Below are positions 5,408-8,431 of a DNA stretch of 8,431 nucleotides, one piece after another (positions within the stretch are counted from its first letter, which is position 1; each line of letters opens with the position of its first letter). The stretch lies in contig JACDEY010000035.1 in NCBI GenBank assembly GCA_013816105.1, positions 1 through 8,431 on the forward strand, read 5' to 3'. A program made the position numbers and the translations under genes. Under the pieces are notes generated by a model, which saw nothing but the letters and a program-made list of their open reading frames with translations, had not been told where the DNA came from and ran no database searches. Source of the stretch: Actinomycetota bacterium (GTDB lineage Bacteria; Actinomycetota; UBA4738).

Positions 5408-6778
5408 TCATCCGGTCCGCGCCGGGCGACGCGGACGGTAGCCGGCGGCGGCCTCCCAGCGCAGCCCGAGGTCGATGAGGGTCCCCTCTCCGCCCTCACG
5501 CCCGACGAGGGAAGCACCCAGGGGCAGGCCCTCGGACGAGCGTCCCGCGGGCAGGCTCAGCGCGGGCAACCCGGCCAGGTTCACCGGGCAGGTGAGCCTG
5601 CCGGGCCCGACGCGCTCCATGCTCACCGTTCCCCAGGGCCCGAGGTCCACATCGCCCCGATCGGCCAGGGTCGCCGCGTACGCGGTGGTCGGGACCAGCA
5701 GTGCGGCGAATGGGGCCAGGCGCTCGCGGAACCAGCCGCCGATCTCACCTCGCCTTCGAACCGCGGCCTCGCGCTCGGCCACCGAAGCGGCGTCCCCCGC
5801 CTCCATCCAGGCCCGAACGCTTGGAGATACCCGAGCGCGATCCCGGCCCAGTCCGCGATGAGCGTCCGCGAACTCAGCACAGCACACCGTGAACCAGACT
5901 CCGCGGGCATCCTCGATGCCCCGACCGTCGACCTCCTCGACGTTCGCGCCGCCCGAACGCAGGATGTGTGCGGCGTGATCCACCACAGCAAGCGCGTCGG
6001 GGTGCACCATGTCGGCGTAGTACCCGCGGAGGAGTCCGACCCTCGGGGCCGCTCGAAGGGCGACCTCGCCGCCGACGCGACCGTCCTCGCGAAGCATGCT
6101 CAAGAGGGTCGCCACGTCCTCGGTGGTGGTGGCCATCGGGCCGGGGCAGTCCATCGATGGCGCCAGCGGCATCATCCCCTCGGTCGAGAGGGCTCCCGTC
6201 GTGGGTTTCAACCCGACGATGCCGCAGAACGCGGACGGGATTCGGATGGACCCACCGGTGTCGGATCCGAGAGCCCAGGGCACCACCCCGGCGGCGACGG
6301 CGGCCGCCGACCCTCCACTTGAGCCCCCGGTGATGCGCAGGGGGTCCCACGGATTGCACGTCCGACCGGCCGATGACACGAGGTTGGTCCCCCCGGCCGC
6401 CAGCTCGTGCTGGTTCGTCTTTCCGATGATCACCAGCCCCGCCGACCGGAGCCGACGGACCATCGCGGCGTCCACCCGGGCTAGCGTCCCGGAGTAGGCA
6501 CGGCTGCATCCGGTCGTCTCCTTACCCGCGACGTCGAAGAGGTCCTTCACCGCCACCGGCACGCCCGCGAGGGGCCGTTCGTCGTCCGCGCGAACGGAAC
6601 GTGCCTCGGAGAGCGACTCCTCCGCCCAGAGCTGCGTGAACGTGTTCGTCTCCGGCTGCCAGGCCTCGGCCCTCCGAAGCGCGCGGTCGACGAGCTCGGC
6701 CGCGGAAACCCTCCCCTCGCGGAGCGCCACGGCCATCTCCCCGGCCGTCTCGAACTCCCCCTGGGGGAGGTAGTTCAT
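5408..6778 (-). CDS. Amidase-signature family hydrolase
   Basis: A 456-residue enzyme hydrolysing an amide (C-N) bond, probably cytoplasmic. The complete Ser-cisSer-Lys triad is visible: Lys78 in VAVKDLFD, cis-Ser153 in GGSSGGSAAAVAAG and nucleophile Ser177 in GSDTGGSIRIPS. Spacings of 75 and 24 residues are as in fatty-acid amide hydrolase. GIVGLKPTTGALS follows, as usual. Length is typical of stand-alone amidases. GatA of the Asp/Glu-tRNA amidotransferase is also in this family, but no gatB or gatC is nearby, and the C-terminal half does not look like GatA to me, so a metabolite amidase is more likely; substrate unknown. The frame extends to 6904, but those 42 Ser/Arg-rich residues overlap the upstream hydrolase and lack homology. 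ATG 6778 (MNYLPQGEF) has GGAG 8 nt upstream and is chosen. It lies 34 nt after the hydrolase stop. Confidence 0.94.
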   Translation of the reverse strand: MNYLPQGEFETAGEMAVALREGRVSAAELVDRALRRAEAWQPETNTFTQLWAEESLSEARSVRADDERPLAGVPVAVKDLFDVAGKETTGCSRAYSGTLARVDAAMVRRLRSAGLVIIGKTNQHELAAGGTNLVSSAGRTCNPWDPLRITGGSSGGSAAAVAAGVVPWALGSDTGGSIRIPSAFCGIVGLKPTTGALSTEGMMPLAPSMDCPGPMATTTEDVATLLSMLREDGRVGGEVALRAAPRVGLLRGYYADMVHPDALAVVDHAAHILRSGGANVEEVDGRGIEDARGVWFTVCCAEFADAHRGLGRDRARVSPSVRAWMEAGDAASVAEREAAVRRRGEIGGWFRERLAPFAALLVPTTAYAATLADRGDVDLGPWGTVSMERVGPGRLTCPVNLAGLPALSLPAGRSSEGLPLGASLVGREGGEGTLIDLGLRWEAAAGYRPRRPARTG

Positions 6779-6786
6779 GTCCCCGG

Positions 6787-6790
6787 CTCC
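6787..6790 (-). promoter_or_regulatory. Ribosome binding site deciding the amidase start
   Basis: GGAG on the minus strand, 8 nt before the ATG at 6778. It supports this start over the upstream in-frame extension to 6904. Confidence 0.5.
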
Positions 6791-6812
6791 GGCGTCCACG
6801 GCCCGCGAGCGA

Positions 6813-7592
6813 TCACGAGGCGAGGAACGATCGCACGCGGGCGACGATCGCCGGGATGGCGTCGTAGATGCTGGATCCGCTGCCGAACATGAGCAGCTCC
6901 GCATTGGGCATGACGTCGGCGAGGATGCGGCCGACCTCTGCCGGGTGGATTGGATCTCCCTCCCTCGCGATGATCAGGGTGGGTGCCGAGACCTTCCGTA
7001 GGTCCTCCCGGTCGTCCAGAGGCCAGTCCTCGATGATCTCCCTGATCGCCCGTGGGACCCCGACGGTGTTGAGGTTCTCGAGGTTCTGCCGGTCGAGCTC
7101 GCGAAGGAACGGGAACTGGTCGTAGTTCGCCACCCGATCGGGGTCCTCCAGGATGGCCCGGACGGCCTCCTGAACGGACTTGCCGTCGATGAGGTGCGCG
7201 GTGCGGAGCATTCGCTCCCGGTACTGGAAAGGCCGGTCGAGGCCGGCCGGCAACAGCAGGACGAGCTTCGCAAAGCGATCGGGCCTGTGGGCGATCAGGT
7301 GTGTGATGGCTCCGGCGCCCAGGGAGGTGCCGCACCCGTTCTCCGCGCCGTAGGCGGCCGCCACCGCATCGACATCACGAGCGAAGTCGGAGAAGCGATA
7401 GCCGCGCTCCGGGGAGGAGCTGTGACCGTGTCCGCGAAAGCAGAAGCGGACCTTCGTCCCCGACACCATGGGCGTGAGCATGGCGAGCTCCCGGCAGGAG
7501 TTCGTGAGCCCATGGGCGAGGAGGGTCACGGGCGAGCCTTCCCCGTCGACCTCCACGTGCAGGGTGGCGTCCTCGGTCTGGACCTCGGCCAC
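6813..7592 (-). CDS. Alpha/beta-fold hydrolase, catalytic His not evident
   Basis: A 259-residue alpha/beta-hydrolase-fold protein without signal peptide. Visible landmarks are the oxyanion-loop motif LLAHGLTNS (24-32), FRGHGHSSSPERGYRFSDFA (52-71), the nucleophile elbow GTSLGAG (Ser90) and the acid region IIAREGDPIHP (Asp213). The position where the family normally has Gly-His near the C-terminus reads FGSGSSIYDAIP (236-247) with no His, so the triad looks incomplete. The nearest His is His216, three residues after the acid. It may be inactive as a hydrolase, use another base, or belong to a subfamily with a different mechanism. The frame stays open upstream to 8396, but that part is a shadow of the DUF4328 gene. 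GTG 7592 has GAGGA 5 nt upstream, lies 32 nt past the DUF4328 stop, and starts right before the first strand (AEVQTEDATLHVEVDG). It sits second in the minus-strand cluster, 34 nt ahead of the amidase. Substrate unknown. Confidence 0.88.
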   Translation of the reverse strand: MAEVQTEDATLHVEVDGEGSPVTLLAHGLTNSCRELAMLTPMVSGTKVRFCFRGHGHSSSPERGYRFSDFARDVDAVAAAYGAENGCGTSLGAGAITHLIAHRPDRFAKLVLLLPAGLDRPFQYRERMLRTAHLIDGKSVQEAVRAILEDPDRVANYDQFPFLRELDRQNLENLNTVGVPRAIREIIEDWPLDDREDLRKVSAPTLIIAREGDPIHPAEVGRILADVMPNAELLMFGSGSSIYDAIPAIVARVRSFLAS

Positions 7593-7597
7593 GGGGA

Positions 7598-7602
7598 TCC
7601 TC
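7598..7602 (-). promoter_or_regulatory. Ribosome binding site deciding the hydrolase start
   Basis: GAGGA on the minus strand, 5 nt before GTG 7592, is the strongest Shine-Dalgarno in the right-hand cluster. It fixes the start well downstream of the long open frame's theoretical start at 8396. Confidence 0.6.
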
Positions 7603-7624
7603 GATCGCGCGGCGCCCGCTTCGG

Positions 7625-8431
7625 TCAAAGGGCCGTCGCCGGCGTCTCGGCGCGCGCCGCGAGCCGCCGGGCCTTCGCGCGCTGGCGCCGATCGATGCTT
7701 CGCACGACCGCCATTGCGAACAGCGCCGCCACGATCTCCAGAACGCCTCCGGCGATCTCGAAACCGTCGCTCGCGATCAGGCGCTCCACGCTCGCGTCCG
7801 GGTCGGCGGCGAGATAGAAGGCGACGCTCGCGAGGAGGAAGCGGCCGAGGAGCCACGCACCCCACCACATCCACAGGACGGGCCAGGTCCTTCGACTCTT
7901 CCAGTCGATCGCCCCGGCGTCGGGATCGCTCGCCTTGTGGAGCTCGCGCGTCGTGAGATACGGCATCGCCGTGTTCGCGACGGGGATGAACCACCACCCG
8001 ACGACCCAGCCCGGCCGGTACCGCAGATCGTCGGCTCCGAGCGATCGCAGGTTGGCGTGCGCGCGATACTGCCACACCACCCAAACGACCGCGGTTGCGA
8101 TGAAGATCAGGGCTGAGAGGACCCCCGCGAGCGCGAGTCGGTCGTCGCTCGTCTCGGCCTGGGCGAAGGTCGGGCCGATCCCGTCCCGGGCCCGCTGGAG
8201 GAGCCCCACCTCCGAGATGGTGAAGGCCAGGAGCACGAGCGTCGCCAGGACATAGACGGCGAGCAGGCCCACGACCCAGGTGGCGAGGGCGTGACCGGAA
8301 CGGTAGGCGGGCGGCAGCGACCGGCGAACGTCCGGGGCCGTTCCCGCCCTGGGGACCGCGACGCATCGAGGCTCCAGCGCGCTGAAACGGTTCCACGCCT
8401 CCAGCCAGCCGTCGTCGGTCCGGGGAAACGT
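7625..8431 (-). CDS. DUF4328-family membrane protein, 5' end outside window
   Basis: An integral membrane protein of unknown function. The DUF4328 core is clear: WVVWQYRAHANLRSLG, then GWWFIPVANTAMPYLTTREL and HKASDPD, then WPVLWMWWGAWLLGRF. About five hydrophobic segments are expected: one near 8285-8220, then LSALIFIATAVVWVVW, WVVGWWFIPVANTAMPY, a Trp-rich segment, and GGVLEIVAALFAMAVV. It ends with a basic Arg/Lys-rich cytoplasmic-looking tail. GTG 8272 is a possible start (215 residues), but it would clip the first membrane segment and has no ribosome binding site. The frame stays open to the right edge with coding-like third-position GC, and reads FPRTDDGWLEAWNRF...YRSGHALATWVV. The real start is therefore probably at or just beyond the edge, giving at least 268 residues. 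It is the first visible gene of the minus-strand cluster, 32 nt before the hydrolase. A role in that pathway is not shown. Confidence 0.85.
   Translation of the reverse strand, partial: TFPRTDDGWLEAWNRFSALEPRCVAVPRAGTAPDVRRSLPPAYRSGHALATWVVGLLAVYVLATLVLLAFTISEVGLLQRARDGIGPTFAQAETSDDRLALAGVLSALIFIATAVVWVVWQYRAHANLRSLGADDLRYRPGWVVGWWFIPVANTAMPYLTTRELHKASDPDAGAIDWKSRRTWPVLWMWWGAWLLGRFLLASVAFYLAADPDASVERLIASDGFEIAGGVLEIVAALFAMAVVRSIDRRQRAKARRLAARAETPATAL

Noticed and set aside
5408..6778. Calling the amidase GatA
   Set aside because: The triad is shared by the whole family, and no gatB or gatC lies nearby. The cluster context fits a metabolite amidase better.
6779..6904. N-terminal extension of the amidase to 6904
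   Set aside because: It overlaps the well-supported hydrolase 3' end and is low-complexity Ser/Arg. A GGAG ribosome binding site supports ATG 6778.
7593..8396. Long N-terminal extension of the second hydrolase (527-residue frame)
   Set aside because: It is the shadow of the DUF4328 gene in another frame on the same strand. A strong GAGGA lies directly before GTG 7592.

Overview
The window is high-GC, densely coded DNA from what is most likely an uncultured soil-type actinobacterium (Actinomycetota). The evidence is the codon bias, GTG starts, TANNNT -10 boxes placed for leaderless or nearly leaderless mRNAs, a SigB/HrdB-like group 2 sigma factor, a WS/DGAT acyltransferase and a DUF4328 membrane protein. 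I cannot place it more precisely from sequence alone.

Layout. Positions 1-1930 lie on the minus strand and hold, in transcription order, a stand-alone Clp N-domain protein (1930-1220), a group 2 sigma-70 factor (1080-124) and the first codons of a DUF72/YecE-type protein that runs off the left edge. A divergent intergenic region (1931-2015) separates these from a plus-strand alpha/beta hydrolase (2008-2934), whose 5' end appears frameshifted. The hydrolase converges on, and overlaps by 59 bp, a minus-strand WS/DGAT acyltransferase (4297-2876). Beyond a 162-bp gap lies a tight minus-strand cluster, in transcription order: DUF4328 membrane protein (enters from the right edge, ends 7625), alpha/beta-fold hydrolase (7592-6813), amidase-signature hydrolase (6778-5408) and EamA/DMT transporter (5398-4460). 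Gaps in this cluster are 32, 34 and 9 nt, as in an operon.

How the genes may work together. The left block pairs a transcription-specificity factor with a ClpC-derived substrate-binding module, which suggests stress or proteostasis control; this is inference from proximity. The middle block concerns neutral-lipid chemistry: the WS/DGAT makes triacylglycerol or wax ester, and the convergent hydrolase could act on an ester. The right cluster combines two hydrolases with a small-molecule exporter/importer and a membrane protein, which fits processing and transport of an amide or ester metabolite, substrate unknown.

No mobile element, CRISPR array, tRNA, rRNA or clearly novel multi-gene system is visible. 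The points most worth a second look are the three-repeat Clp_N protein, the altered -35 recognition helix of the sigma factor, the hydrolase frameshift, and the apparently missing catalytic His in the second hydrolase.
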